Shown piece after piece: positions 33,890 to 42,117 of a stretch of 46,292 nt of DNA. Below the pieces are notes generated by a model. The model did no database searches. It worked only from the letters and a program-made list of their open reading frames with translations, and was not told where the DNA came from. Both the position numbers and the translations under genes were made by a program. Numbering within the stretch: the first letter of the stretch is position 1; every line of letters begins with the position of its first letter. Source of the stretch: Flavobacterium sp. CF136 (lineage in GTDB: Bacteria; Bacteroidota; Bacteroidia; Flavobacteriales; Flavobacteriaceae); contig NZ_AKJZ01000050.1 in the NCBI RefSeq assembly GCF_000282055.1, forward strand, positions 17,296 to 63,587, in the 5' to 3' direction.

Positions 33890-34831
33890 TTATTTAACTT
33901 TTACAATGGTTCCATCTTGTTTTATTTTTAAAGTTCTCGTAATACTTTTTGAATTTTTATCACTATCAACTTTATACATTGTAATAGACAAATCTTTATT
34001 AATTACAAAAGTATTTTTGCTATCAGACTCATAACCAACAATCTCCTTAGATAAAACTTTATCGTCTTTAATATTCACTAAAATTTGAGTTACTGAATCT
34101 CCATCAGTCTCAAAAACATATGTATCAAAAGGTAGCCCTCCATTATCTATTAGGAAAAGTCTCGAGGGATATTCATTTAACTGATCATTTATAATTTTAG
34201 TGATCTGTGGTAACTCATCTGGGTTGTAAACTTTATATACATTTTTATCAGTTACCTTATTATAATTATCAAAATCAAATGGTAAACTATTTTTCTTAAG
34301 TATACTATTTTGGGAAACTTTCTTCTTTTTCTTTGTAAGTATGCACTTTGTTGGTGCATAAAATTCAAAGTTAACTTGTTTTGTAATTTGCCATTGAATA
34401 CTGTCTTTGTTTAGTATTAATAACTCAACATTAGCCTTTGTTTTTTTATTATCAAAAAAACTATAGAAGGTAGCTTCAACTTTATTCCCTTTAATTGTGC
34501 CTTTTACATTATATTCTTTTTCATTTGAGCAATCTATCCTATTACCTTTTTGTGCAATAGCACAATATTGAGCTATAAATTCATTATCATTTGTTTTTTG
34601 AATTGACAATGTAAATAACATATCGGGAACATCCTCATTATTTGGATTATATGTCCATTCCCATTTGCCATCTAAAGAAACATTTTCTTCAATTTTTTCT
34701 TTTTGATCATTATTTTTTAAATTTATTTCATTGCTAGCAATTTTGTCATCATTAGTATTACTTTCATGATTTTTACAGCCGATAAATAAATAAAGTAATA
34801 TTACATATTTTAATACAATTGTTTTTTTCAT
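33890..34831 (-). CDS. lipoprotein, likely immunity protein of the peptidoglycan-hydrolase effector
   Basis: A 313-residue lipoprotein (MKKTIVLKYVILLYLFIGC, lipobox C19). After a short linker there are two predicted domains: residues ~45-170 (VSLDGKWEWTYNPNNED... to KCILTKKKK), beta-rich with a Trp-containing start as in lipocalin-like folds, and residues ~190-313 (DKNVYKVYNPDELPQ...FLIDNGGLPFDTYVFE). It begins 11 bases after the stop of the 911-aa effector, the usual place for a cognate immunity gene. A lipoprotein facing the periplasm is the right place to block a peptidoglycan hydrolase. Two domains could match the effector's two enzymes; that is speculative. Confidence 0.6.
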   Translation of the reverse strand: MKKTIVLKYVILLYLFIGCKNHESNTNDDKIASNEINLKNNDQKEKIEENVSLDGKWEWTYNPNNEDVPDMLFTLSIQKTNDNEFIAQYCAIAQKGNRIDCSNEKEYNVKGTIKGNKVEATFYSFFDNKKTKANVELLILNKDSIQWQITKQVNFEFYAPTKCILTKKKKKVSQNSILKKNSLPFDFDNYNKVTDKNVYKVYNPDELPQITKIINDQLNEYPSRLFLIDNGGLPFDTYVFETDGDSVTQILVNIKDDKVLSKEIVGYESDSKNTFVINKDLSITMYKVDSDKNSKSITRTLKIKQDGTIVKVK

Positions 34832-34842
34832 TTTTAATTAAA

Positions 34843-37578
34843 TTATGGTTTAAAATTTAGGCAATCATCTACTCTAGCAAGCCAGCCTTTTAAGAAAACG
34901 TCTTGTTCATTCTTTTCACCGTCTGTATAAGTCAAATCAGTATAGTATGTCTTCCTGATTTCACTTATTCTTTTTAATAATTTATCTTGTTCTTGAATAT
35001 TATTGATAGCAGTGATAGTTTCATTTCCAATACCTCCGTCAACAGTAATTTTTTGATCGAATTCATTAACTAGTAACTTTTGAACTTGTTTTATTGCCCC
35101 TCCTGATGTTATTGTCCAATCATAAATCATTAAACTTACACGTTCATCAACAATCTTGCAGAATCCTTTTGGCTCCCAATATCTTTTCCAATAAATCTTT
35201 GTAGCATCATCATCAGTAATTTTCTTTAAGTTCTCTAAAGTCGGTTCATTATTAGTATCTGACAAAGCATATTTATTCCATGTTGCTTCAGTTATTCCCT
35301 TATTAGTTGGTCCGCCTTTATCGCTAGGGTGATTTACATAACCGCCTTCGTGCTTTAAAATTATTGGAGCAACCTTTTTAAATTTATCTTCACACGAACA
35401 AGCTTGCTTAGTTGTATTTACATTTGTGTTTACAACAACAGCTTTAGAAGCGAGACATGTACAAATTTTATCAAACCCAGCTTCTTTTGCAAATTGAAGG
35501 ATACTTTTTCCATTTAGGCCATTTGCATTCTTACAAAAATATTTATCCTCAAGATAAATACTTTCAAACTGTCTTACATCTACATGTAACCAACTAAAAG
35601 TGTAGTCAAATCTTAAAGATCCATCAGGATAATACAATAAACCTATCGGTTCTGTCGAAAAAAGATTTTTATCCGGCCAATTCTTTTGAGCTCCAAGATA
35701 CTTTATATAAAAACTATCTCGAATATCCTCTAATGCTTTTAAATTTTTCTCAACAGCATTTCGAATTTGCCATTCACCTTTACTAAATTGTATATCAATT
35801 GCTTTACCTTGGTGATTTGTTGTTTTGTAATTTTTAAAACGACATCTATATCCCGATGTTACTTGATCAATTTTATAAACGTTTTGTTTACTAAAATAGA
35901 ATTGTAATGCTTTTACTCCAAATAATAATGAACGATGTATACCAGGATATTCATAGTTATGATTAGCCTCATTATTTGGTAAAGCCTTATAAGTTAACTT
36001 CCCTGTATTATCTCCAAATCCGTCACAAGAATTAAGTTCCTTTGTGCCTCTTAATTTACTAGTGGCCTGTTTACCTTTAGTATCACAACTACATTTAATT
36101 TGATTCCAAAACGTGGTTGATATATCGAATTTACGAGAAAAATCATCAATAGATACAAGAACATTTCCGCAAATTTTACCAGTTTCAGGGACTTTCATAT
36201 AATCTCGCTGAAATTGTTTTATCATTTTTTCCGTACGATCTGTAAACTCATCAGTAGGTACATTTCCTCCAAAACCTGCCAAGCGAATATTTACTTCTCG
36301 TATCAATTCACTTTTGTCACCTTTCTTAATACAATACTTCTCACCACAACTCACACCTTTGTTTTCTTCTTTATCCGGTTGAAAAATCTTAAAAACAGTA
36401 TTAGAATCACTTACCGGATCTGGTTTAAAAGCTTTGGCATCTACATCTACTACTGCACTTACTGTATGTTTGTTGGTTTCTAATACTTCAATGTCTGCAA
36501 ATACTTCTTGTTCTGCTCCTTCTCCGGTATCTCCACCCAAGCTTCTTGGTATTTTATTGAGGGTAACAATGATTGGTAATACATTATTTGTAATCGTAAA
36601 TTTTTGATCTACCAATAAATCATTACTAACATAGTCTTCATCATACAACCTAAAACGAATTTCTTTCCCTATCAATCCACTAGAATTTATCCAGACCTTA
36701 ATTTGTTTGTCCCTGTAAACACCTTTTATGGCGTTTCCATCAGCGTCTGTAATCTTCACGCTGCTAATAGCGCCTTTTGGCTTTGCCTGAGTGGGAGTGG
36801 CTGGAGCTTGTGCTTTAGGCTGCTGCGCAGGAGCATTATTTTTAGCAGGCTGTTGTACCGGCACTTTACCTTTAAAAGGGGCTACCGGGGTTTCAAGTTC
36901 ATTAACATTAACATTGCTACTGGCTAATTTTTCATTGTCAAAATTAGTTGTCACATAGTATTCATGGATTTTGTCTTTTTCTTCCCCACCTCTGGTTGCA
37001 ATTTTCGCAAAACTGGGTCTTAGTAGAAAATCAACATCGGCTATTCCGTCTTCGACAAAGCCCCAACGAGTTTCAATTATATTTTTTTCATTCTCTTTAT
37101 TATGTCCTGCACCTTTTGCGTCATCTTCCCAAAGTGTAACAAATACCTTGCGTTTTTCCATATGGAGGCAATGAACCCTTGCTTTAAGCGTTTGCCCGTA
37201 TGACAGAGGTTTTGCAGGCTTTTTTCCGCTTTTATCGAGTAAATCTATACTGTCAATTTTTGGCTTATCGGCCGGATGGGTATCTATATCAAGTCGGGCT
37301 GTCTGCTCTCCTCTTGTTGCCATAATACGAATACCTTTTCTGCCCAGGCTTCTCTGTAAGAAAGTATAGGATACTTTATCCCCTTTTTTGTCATTCTCTT
37401 TTGTTTTTCTCCATCTGCCATTTTCTAAAATATGAACAGTCCATAAAACCGGCGTATCAAATGGGCTTTTTGGTATAGCAGTATACGGAAATGTCTTAGC
37501 CACAGGATTACCTATGCTGTAAAACTCTTCTTTTCCAATTACTGGATTAGGATTTCCGGTTATTTTAAAATCTGACAT
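34843..37578 (-). CDS. T6SS effector with two peptidoglycan-hydrolase domains (M15-like peptidase and GH108-like muramidase)
   Basis: 911 residues. Residues 1-225 and 270-380 are beta-rich units, two with similar IxATRGxE ends, joined by a Pro/Ala/Gln linker (231-268). Residues ~413-470 look like a peptidoglycan-binding domain (KKGDKSELIREVNIRLAGFG...EKMIKQFQRDYM). Residues ~550-670 fit M15 D,D-peptidases: SGYRC (575-579), H589 and D595 in NHQGKAID, H665 in WLHVD. Residues ~733-905 are GH108-like: HEGGYVNHPSDKGGPTNKGI with catalytic E744, then a C-terminal binding region ending FLKGWLARVDD. CxC pairs suggest disulfides. No signal peptide. It follows a DUF4280 spike gene and precedes a lipoprotein gene. 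It should cut both the peptides and the glycan of a target's wall. Confidence 0.8.
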   Translation of the reverse strand: MSDFKITGNPNPVIGKEEFYSIGNPVAKTFPYTAIPKSPFDTPVLWTVHILENGRWRKTKENDKKGDKVSYTFLQRSLGRKGIRIMATRGEQTARLDIDTHPADKPKIDSIDLLDKSGKKPAKPLSYGQTLKARVHCLHMEKRKVFVTLWEDDAKGAGHNKENEKNIIETRWGFVEDGIADVDFLLRPSFAKIATRGGEEKDKIHEYYVTTNFDNEKLASSNVNVNELETPVAPFKGKVPVQQPAKNNAPAQQPKAQAPATPTQAKPKGAISSVKITDADGNAIKGVYRDKQIKVWINSSGLIGKEIRFRLYDEDYVSNDLLVDQKFTITNNVLPIIVTLNKIPRSLGGDTGEGAEQEVFADIEVLETNKHTVSAVVDVDAKAFKPDPVSDSNTVFKIFQPDKEENKGVSCGEKYCIKKGDKSELIREVNIRLAGFGGNVPTDEFTDRTEKMIKQFQRDYMKVPETGKICGNVLVSIDDFSRKFDISTTFWNQIKCSCDTKGKQATSKLRGTKELNSCDGFGDNTGKLTYKALPNNEANHNYEYPGIHRSLLFGVKALQFYFSKQNVYKIDQVTSGYRCRFKNYKTTNHQGKAIDIQFSKGEWQIRNAVEKNLKALEDIRDSFYIKYLGAQKNWPDKNLFSTEPIGLLYYPDGSLRFDYTFSWLHVDVRQFESIYLEDKYFCKNANGLNGKSILQFAKEAGFDKICTCLASKAVVVNTNVNTTKQACSCEDKFKKVAPIILKHEGGYVNHPSDKGGPTNKGITEATWNKYALSDTNNEPTLENLKKITDDDATKIYWKRYWEPKGFCKIVDERVSLMIYDWTITSGGAIKQVQKLLVNEFDQKITVDGGIGNETITAINNIQEQDKLLKRISEIRKTYYTDLTYTDGEKNEQDVFLKGWLARVDDCLNFKP

Positions 37579-37588
37579 ACTATTTTAT

Positions 37589-38083
37589 TTATTTACAAAT
37601 AGAATCACTCTCTTCTAAACTCTTTTTTAAACTCTTCGTATTAGCCAAAGGATTTATCTGATTATTCACCTGTGGCTTAGCCTCTTTTGCATTTTGTTTT
37701 CCCGGTTCTGCTTTTTGTCCGTGTTTGTCCACTGTGATACAATCAGGTCCTCCGACAGGACATGTTCCTTTGCTGCTTTCTAATAAAATTTTTCCTTTAT
37801 TAGAGAGTGTAACTTTGTCATAAAAGCCGCTCCATTTGGTAATAGTGGCCTGACAAGGCAGGTAATCTCCGCTTCCGTTGGGCTGCATTTTGCATTTACC
37901 AAAAGTGTTTTTCTCCAGTGTCTGTCCAATTTCTTTATCGGTAGCAATGAGCTTTTTTTCGGCATCTTTATCATTGGCATAATGCTTACTATGTGTTTTT
38001 ACCTTTAGTTTATCCAACTTAGGTTCTACGCTAAACTTGCATTTTACAGTTGCTCCTTGCACTAGTACATGTTTTTCACTCAT
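37589..38083 (-). CDS. DUF4280 PAAR-like spike-tip protein
   Basis: The 164-residue protein begins MSEKHVLVQGATVKCKFSVEP and continues with NTFGKCKMQPNG...PCQATITKWSGFYDKVTL and LLESSKGTCPVGGPDCITVDKHGQ. These blocks, with glycine turns and paired cysteines (metal or disulfide candidates), match the DUF4280 family, which plays the part of PAAR at the tip of contractile spikes. The C-terminal ~30 residues are polar and likely disordered. It lies 10 bases ahead of the 911-aa effector and after the LysM gene, pointing to a tip-cargo pair. Confidence 0.82.
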   Translation of the reverse strand: MSEKHVLVQGATVKCKFSVEPKLDKLKVKTHSKHYANDKDAEKKLIATDKEIGQTLEKNTFGKCKMQPNGSGDYLPCQATITKWSGFYDKVTLSNKGKILLESSKGTCPVGGPDCITVDKHGQKAEPGKQNAKEAKPQVNNQINPLANTKSLKKSLEESDSICK

Positions 38084-38154
38084 GGCTTTACCGTATTTGA
38101 ATATTAAACATTTTTATTAATACCTATCTTTTTATAATCTTAAATAATTATTAT

Positions 38155-39234
38155 TTAATCATTATTTGGATTCACTTGTTTTATACTATCAATTTTAATT
38201 GCAATTTTAATTGGATTATCATAATCGATACTACACTCCAAATTCATTTTTTCTATATAATAAGAATCAGCATCTAAAAAATAAGCAGCACTATAATTTC
38301 CTTTCCAAGGGGCATATCCCAAATCAATTTCTAAACCGGAATCTATATAATCTCCTTTTTGTTCTACTTTTATCAAACCTTCTTCATCTAAATGAGAGGC
38401 AACTTTTTGTTCCACCTTAAATACAGATTCCTTATTTTTTTCTAATGGAAAAGTAATCTCATTTTTAAATGAATAATCTGCTGTATAACCTATATGAATA
38501 CCATTAAAAAAAGCTCTCAAAAAATAATCAGAACGAAGTGATGCCAATAATGTGTCTTCATTCTCCAATGCGTACTCGATCTGTTCTATATAAGTTTCAG
38601 CTACTTCGCCTTCATAATAATCTAAAATTTCATTTTTTATTTTCTCCCAGCGGCTTTCAATTTCATTATAATTATAAACAGCTATCCATTCGCCAAATTC
38701 ATCAACAACAATTTTTAACGGATACAAAACTTCTGCAGTCTTTGCTCCCAATTCGTTCATCGTTGTATCCGGTACTTTGCCATTAATATAAATATCTGAC
38801 GCCCGGTTAATCTCAAAGAGATGATATTTATTTTTATCAACAGCAAGCCATTTTACATTTACATTCATTTCAGTAACATCAACTTCATCACCAACCTCTG
38901 AAATATATTGTACTTTATAATTTTCATTAGTTCTTTCCGGTGAAAAATGAAGCCTATTGTCATCTCCAAAACTAACTTTTCTACGCTTTTTCTCTGTTTC
39001 GTCGTTTGTTTTAGCCTCTTTTTTTTCGGGAGGAAGAATTAATAATTCCAAATGACTTTTAAAATCGGCTTCAATCAAATCAGGAATTCTGCAATATATA
39101 TTATGATGTCTTCTGAGATCCTGAGCATCTACACCAAGTTCGCGGGCCACACTTTGCAATGTATCCCCCTTTCTTATCTTATAAGTACGGTGCTTGTCAT
39201 ATTCTGACACATCAGATTCCCCTATATAATACAT
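38155..39234 (-). CDS. LysM-domain protein of the T6SS locus
   Basis: The N-terminal ~60 residues of this 359-residue protein form a LysM domain (YKIRKGDTLQSVARELGVDAQDLRRHHN... to LELLILP), a fold that binds glycan or acts as an assembly module, as in phage tail gpX/gp53-like baseplate hubs. A charged linker follows, then an ~280-residue region with FNGIHIGYTADYSFKNEITFPLE and YAPWKGNYSAAYFLD that I do not recognise. No signal peptide, so it is likely cytoplasmic and part of the injectisome. Its place between tssN and the DUF4280 gene suggests a role in loading the tip or its cargo. Confidence 0.65.
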   Translation of the reverse strand: MYYIGESDVSEYDKHRTYKIRKGDTLQSVARELGVDAQDLRRHHNIYCRIPDLIEADFKSHLELLILPPEKKEAKTNDETEKKRRKVSFGDDNRLHFSPERTNENYKVQYISEVGDEVDVTEMNVNVKWLAVDKNKYHLFEINRASDIYINGKVPDTTMNELGAKTAEVLYPLKIVVDEFGEWIAVYNYNEIESRWEKIKNEILDYYEGEVAETYIEQIEYALENEDTLLASLRSDYFLRAFFNGIHIGYTADYSFKNEITFPLEKNKESVFKVEQKVASHLDEEGLIKVEQKGDYIDSGLEIDLGYAPWKGNYSAAYFLDADSYYIEKMNLECSIDYDNPIKIAIKIDSIKQVNPNND

Positions 39235-39249
39235 TTGCTTAAACTATTT

Positions 39250-40218
39250 TTAGTTAGCTAATTCAGCTTCTTTTTTCTCAGTTTTAGGCTCAAACATAAA
39301 GCCTTCATTGCCTTTTTTCTCTTTTTTATCCGGCTTAACTTCTTCTTTTTTCTGTCTTTTACAAATAATTACTGAATTCTCTGTGATACCATTCATTCCC
39401 AAAGTATACTTGGCATCTACATATTTTGCAGTCTGGTACCATTTAGGCTGCAGAAAAAACACCCAGCTACAGTTTTCACCATTTTCCCTTAATTCAATTT
39501 TACTTCCGGCATTATGGTCATTGTATCCGGAAACCGTATGGTAAAACAAAGCACCAAAATCAATTCGGACAGGGCCTTTGGATCTTATAGTAGTATAATC
39601 CGTACTGTCTGGTTTTTTTTGAATTAATAAAGTTATAAGCAATAAATCCTTCATTTCGACATTTTCAATTTCCGGGAAAGGGTTTTTCCTCTCCGGTATT
39701 TTCCAGGTAACATATTCTTTTGGAGGAATCTGCATCATATAATTAAATACTGCATAAACACCCGTAGGCACTATAAATATCAAAAAGTGTGAACACATAA
39801 GGAAAGTAAGTCCAATTCCGTTTAGTGCAGTATAAATTACAATAAAAAGTACACTGGAGTAAAGCATAATCAGCAGGGAAAATAATAATTCAATACCGAC
39901 TGCTTTTAAATTAAACTCATCAAAATACCATCTGTACAAATAAACATTGAGGGAACCAAACAGTAAGGAAGCAATCTGATAAAAAAGGAACTCATCAGAC
40001 AGCTCTGTAAATAATTTATTGTAGCCTAAAAATCCGACCAGCGCATAAATAAGTACAAATGAAAAAATATAGATGTAAAATTTCCTTTTATACTTTACGG
40101 CAAATTCTTTTATTTTATCGCTAAATATCATTGTAAGTATAAAACTGACAGCTATAATTACAACTAAAAATACTATAAGCCTGACATCAACAAGGGCTCC
40201 TAAATGCTTTTTTATCAT
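39250..40218 (-). CDS. tssN: T6SSiii membrane protein TssN
   Basis: A 322-residue protein with about five membrane helices in its first ~165 residues (VRLIVFLVVIIAVSFILTMI; FYIYIFSFVLIYALVGFLGY; two helices around 75-130; LIFIVPTGVYAVFNYM), then a soluble cytoplasmic domain (~170-300) and a lysine/glutamate tail. This membrane-plus-cytosolic layout is that of TssN, the multi-spanning inner-membrane component specific to subtype iii. It lies two bases after tssG. The call rests on topology and locus position. Confidence 0.72.
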   Translation of the reverse strand: MIKKHLGALVDVRLIVFLVVIIAVSFILTMIFSDKIKEFAVKYKRKFYIYIFSFVLIYALVGFLGYNKLFTELSDEFLFYQIASLLFGSLNVYLYRWYFDEFNLKAVGIELLFSLLIMLYSSVLFIVIYTALNGIGLTFLMCSHFLIFIVPTGVYAVFNYMMQIPPKEYVTWKIPERKNPFPEIENVEMKDLLLITLLIQKKPDSTDYTTIRSKGPVRIDFGALFYHTVSGYNDHNAGSKIELRENGENCSWVFFLQPKWYQTAKYVDAKYTLGMNGITENSVIICKRQKKEEVKPDKKEKKGNEGFMFEPKTEKKEAELAN

Positions 40219-40220
40219 TT

Positions 40221-41171
40221 CTAAATTCGTGTTGTATACCCTAACACAGGTAGTTTGCTAAAATTGAACTCTTCGGTTTCCTGATTCATTATTAAAATTG
40301 TTCTTACCTCAACTTCCATTGGGAAAAAATGCTCGCAAAAACAATCTATAAATATTTTTATCTTTCCATTATTAACATATTCTGTAAAAGGTTTATTCGT
40401 TATTGGCCCAATTTCCAGTGTAAGATTCATTGAATAGTCCATATAATCCTTTCCGGTAATAAAATCGACTCCCAATCGGTTTTCCCCTAAACTGACCTGT
40501 TCTTCTTCGGCACTATACTCTTTAGAACTCGTTGCTTTATAGCTTACTTTTTCTTCAATAATACTTTCCAGACAACGACATGCCAAATCAATATCACCGA
40601 CAATTTTATAAGTATAAGGCAAAAGCTGAATGAATTTTGACACTAAAACTGCCGGATAAATATGTGACAAACCCCAAAAATCATAAAAGAAGTCTAGTGG
40701 TTTACTTCCGTTCAGCTTGTATAAAAAATCCCTTTCAACACTTTCTATTTTAGTCCGGTAATGAAAAATCTCGTTCTCAAAAGGAGTAAAAAAATTACGG
40801 GCTTCAGCTTCTTGTTTTTTCTGATGCTTATGCTCCTTTATCATCTGCCTCACCGACTTATCGGCGTTGTTCTCACTCAAGCTATGTACAAAACCTTCCG
40901 GGAGTGCATCATACATACTGTCCCTGGATAATTTTATGTTAAGATATTCCTGCTTATCATAATTATCATCCTGAATTGTTGCTCCTAAAACATCACTCCT
41001 GTATGCTCTTGAGAATTGACCGTGATTAGAAATCGTAATTTCATCCTGCACAACCGCATTACTCTCAAGGAGTTCATTAGCAACAACTTCGGCCCTGATG
41101 TCATATGAAATATTCTCTATTTCGTATGCAAGATCCTCAAGACTCTTTTTATTTCTTCTTTGTGTCTTCAT
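40221..41171 (-). CDS. tssG: type VI secretion baseplate subunit TssG
   Basis: The frame can start with GTG at 41186, but the ATG at 41171 (MKTQRRNKKSLEDLAYEIEN) follows an AGGTGCAGGGCG stretch and is preferred. The ~316-residue product shows FYDFWGLSHIYPAVLVSKFIQLLPYTYKIVGD and a late strand LEIGPITNKPFTEYVNNGKIK that fit the divergent TssG of T6SSiii. TssG pairs with two TssF chains in the baseplate wedge. The gene overlaps the end of the upstream NlpC/P60-like gene by 23 bases and is not next to tssF. Moderately sure. Confidence 0.65.
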   Translation of the reverse strand: MKTQRRNKKSLEDLAYEIENISYDIRAEVVANELLESNAVVQDEITISNHGQFSRAYRSDVLGATIQDDNYDKQEYLNIKLSRDSMYDALPEGFVHSLSENNADKSVRQMIKEHKHQKKQEAEARNFFTPFENEIFHYRTKIESVERDFLYKLNGSKPLDFFYDFWGLSHIYPAVLVSKFIQLLPYTYKIVGDIDLACRCLESIIEEKVSYKATSSKEYSAEEEQVSLGENRLGVDFITGKDYMDYSMNLTLEIGPITNKPFTEYVNNGKIKIFIDCFCEHFFPMEVEVRTILIMNQETEEFNFSKLPVLGYTTRI

Positions 41172-41790
41172 TGATTCGCCCTGCACCTATGTAACGTAAT
41201 TGAAAATATTCGTCATTGAAATTATATATCGCGAGACCTTTCTCTGTACAAGCCAAAATTCTGTCGTTGTGCAGATATAGGCCAACATCGGATATTGGAT
41301 GATCTTTATCGTATCTAAAAAAAACCAAATCGCCTTCTGCAAGGAAACTTCTTCCGGTAAAAATCTGAATGGATTTAGACTTCCACATTCCGGCAGGATC
41401 TTTAGGAAGTGTAACCTGGTAAACGTCACTATACAAAGACTGCAGGAAATAAGCGCAGTCAATTCCTGTCTTTGAAAAGCTTTTTTCTTTGTATGGTGTA
41501 TTAATCCAGGGGTCTATGTATGAATATAATTTGTAGTTTCTAATTTTGTTGGGCATTACAGCCAACACTATAGAATATTTTTCCTTTAAAGCCAGAATCT
41601 CGTCACTCAGGTTTTCTGAATTATCATCAACAACAGTTTTATTCTTTAAATCTGCTTCTCCTATTTTGGACTGTTTCTTTAATTGGTCTAAAGAATAATC
41701 ATATTTAAACGGAATCTGTGAAATATATTTCTGGGCATAACATGCTAAACATAGATGCATCATTATAATTAATAAAACTGCCTGCCTCAT
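41149..41790 (-). CDS. exported NlpC/P60-fold protein with altered catalytic histidine
   Basis: A 213-residue protein with a signal peptide (MRQAVLLIIMMHLCLACYAQ). Residues ~95-205 follow the NlpC/P60 pattern: NTPYKEKSFSKTGIDCAYFLQS with the nucleophile C112, then FLAEGDLVFFRYDKDHPISDVGLYLHNDRILACT. The position where the active enzymes carry histidine (ISHVGIY) is aspartate D168 here, so peptidase activity is doubtful and a structural or peptidoglycan-binding role is likely. Residues 20-90 are an unassigned helical region. First gene of the tssG-tssN-effector operon, divergent from the PKD protein. Perhaps it secures the apparatus in the wall. Confidence 0.68.
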   Translation of the reverse strand: MRQAVLLIIMMHLCLACYAQKYISQIPFKYDYSLDQLKKQSKIGEADLKNKTVVDDNSENLSDEILALKEKYSIVLAVMPNKIRNYKLYSYIDPWINTPYKEKSFSKTGIDCAYFLQSLYSDVYQVTLPKDPAGMWKSKSIQIFTGRSFLAEGDLVFFRYDKDHPISDVGLYLHNDRILACTEKGLAIYNFNDEYFQLRYIGAGRINEDTKKK

Positions 41791-42117
41791 AAAAAAATGT
41801 AATTATATAATCAATATTTAAAATTTAATTGTAACACTCAGAAAGATCAATTTTTAAATTCAAATCATAATAAAAGTGAATTTAAGTTCCTCTTCCGTTT
41901 AAAAACTAATCATTTTTTATCATTTGCCAGCCTAATCGTTTATATGAATTTATTTACTTTTATAAATTATTCAGGAATACAAACGTAATAAATTATTTTG
42001 TAAGAATGCAATTATTTTCATAAATAATATCATATTATATTTACAATTTTAAAATAATAAAAACTATTTTTGCTTTTCTTTTTCATAAAGTTTATCTTAA
42101 TAAATACCTAAAAAAAC
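41791..42117. promoter_or_regulatory. divergent promoter region of the two main T6SS transcripts
   Basis: This 327 bp AT-rich gap holds no gene. For the plus strand, TATTTTTG at 42065-42072 fits the -7 consensus, with TTTA at 42040-42043 at a suitable spacing for a -33 element, 45 bases ahead of the PKD-protein ATG. For the minus strand, TACGTTTG at 41980-41987 fits the -7 consensus about 190 bases from the NlpC/P60-like ATG. Shared control of the two directions is plausible, but no regulator site was recognised. Confidence 0.5.

Noticed and set aside
36214..37174. Several 60-90 codon plus-strand frames inside the 911-aa effector gene
   Set aside because: All antisense to the effector with its recognisable domains; composition is that of complementary-strand shadows.
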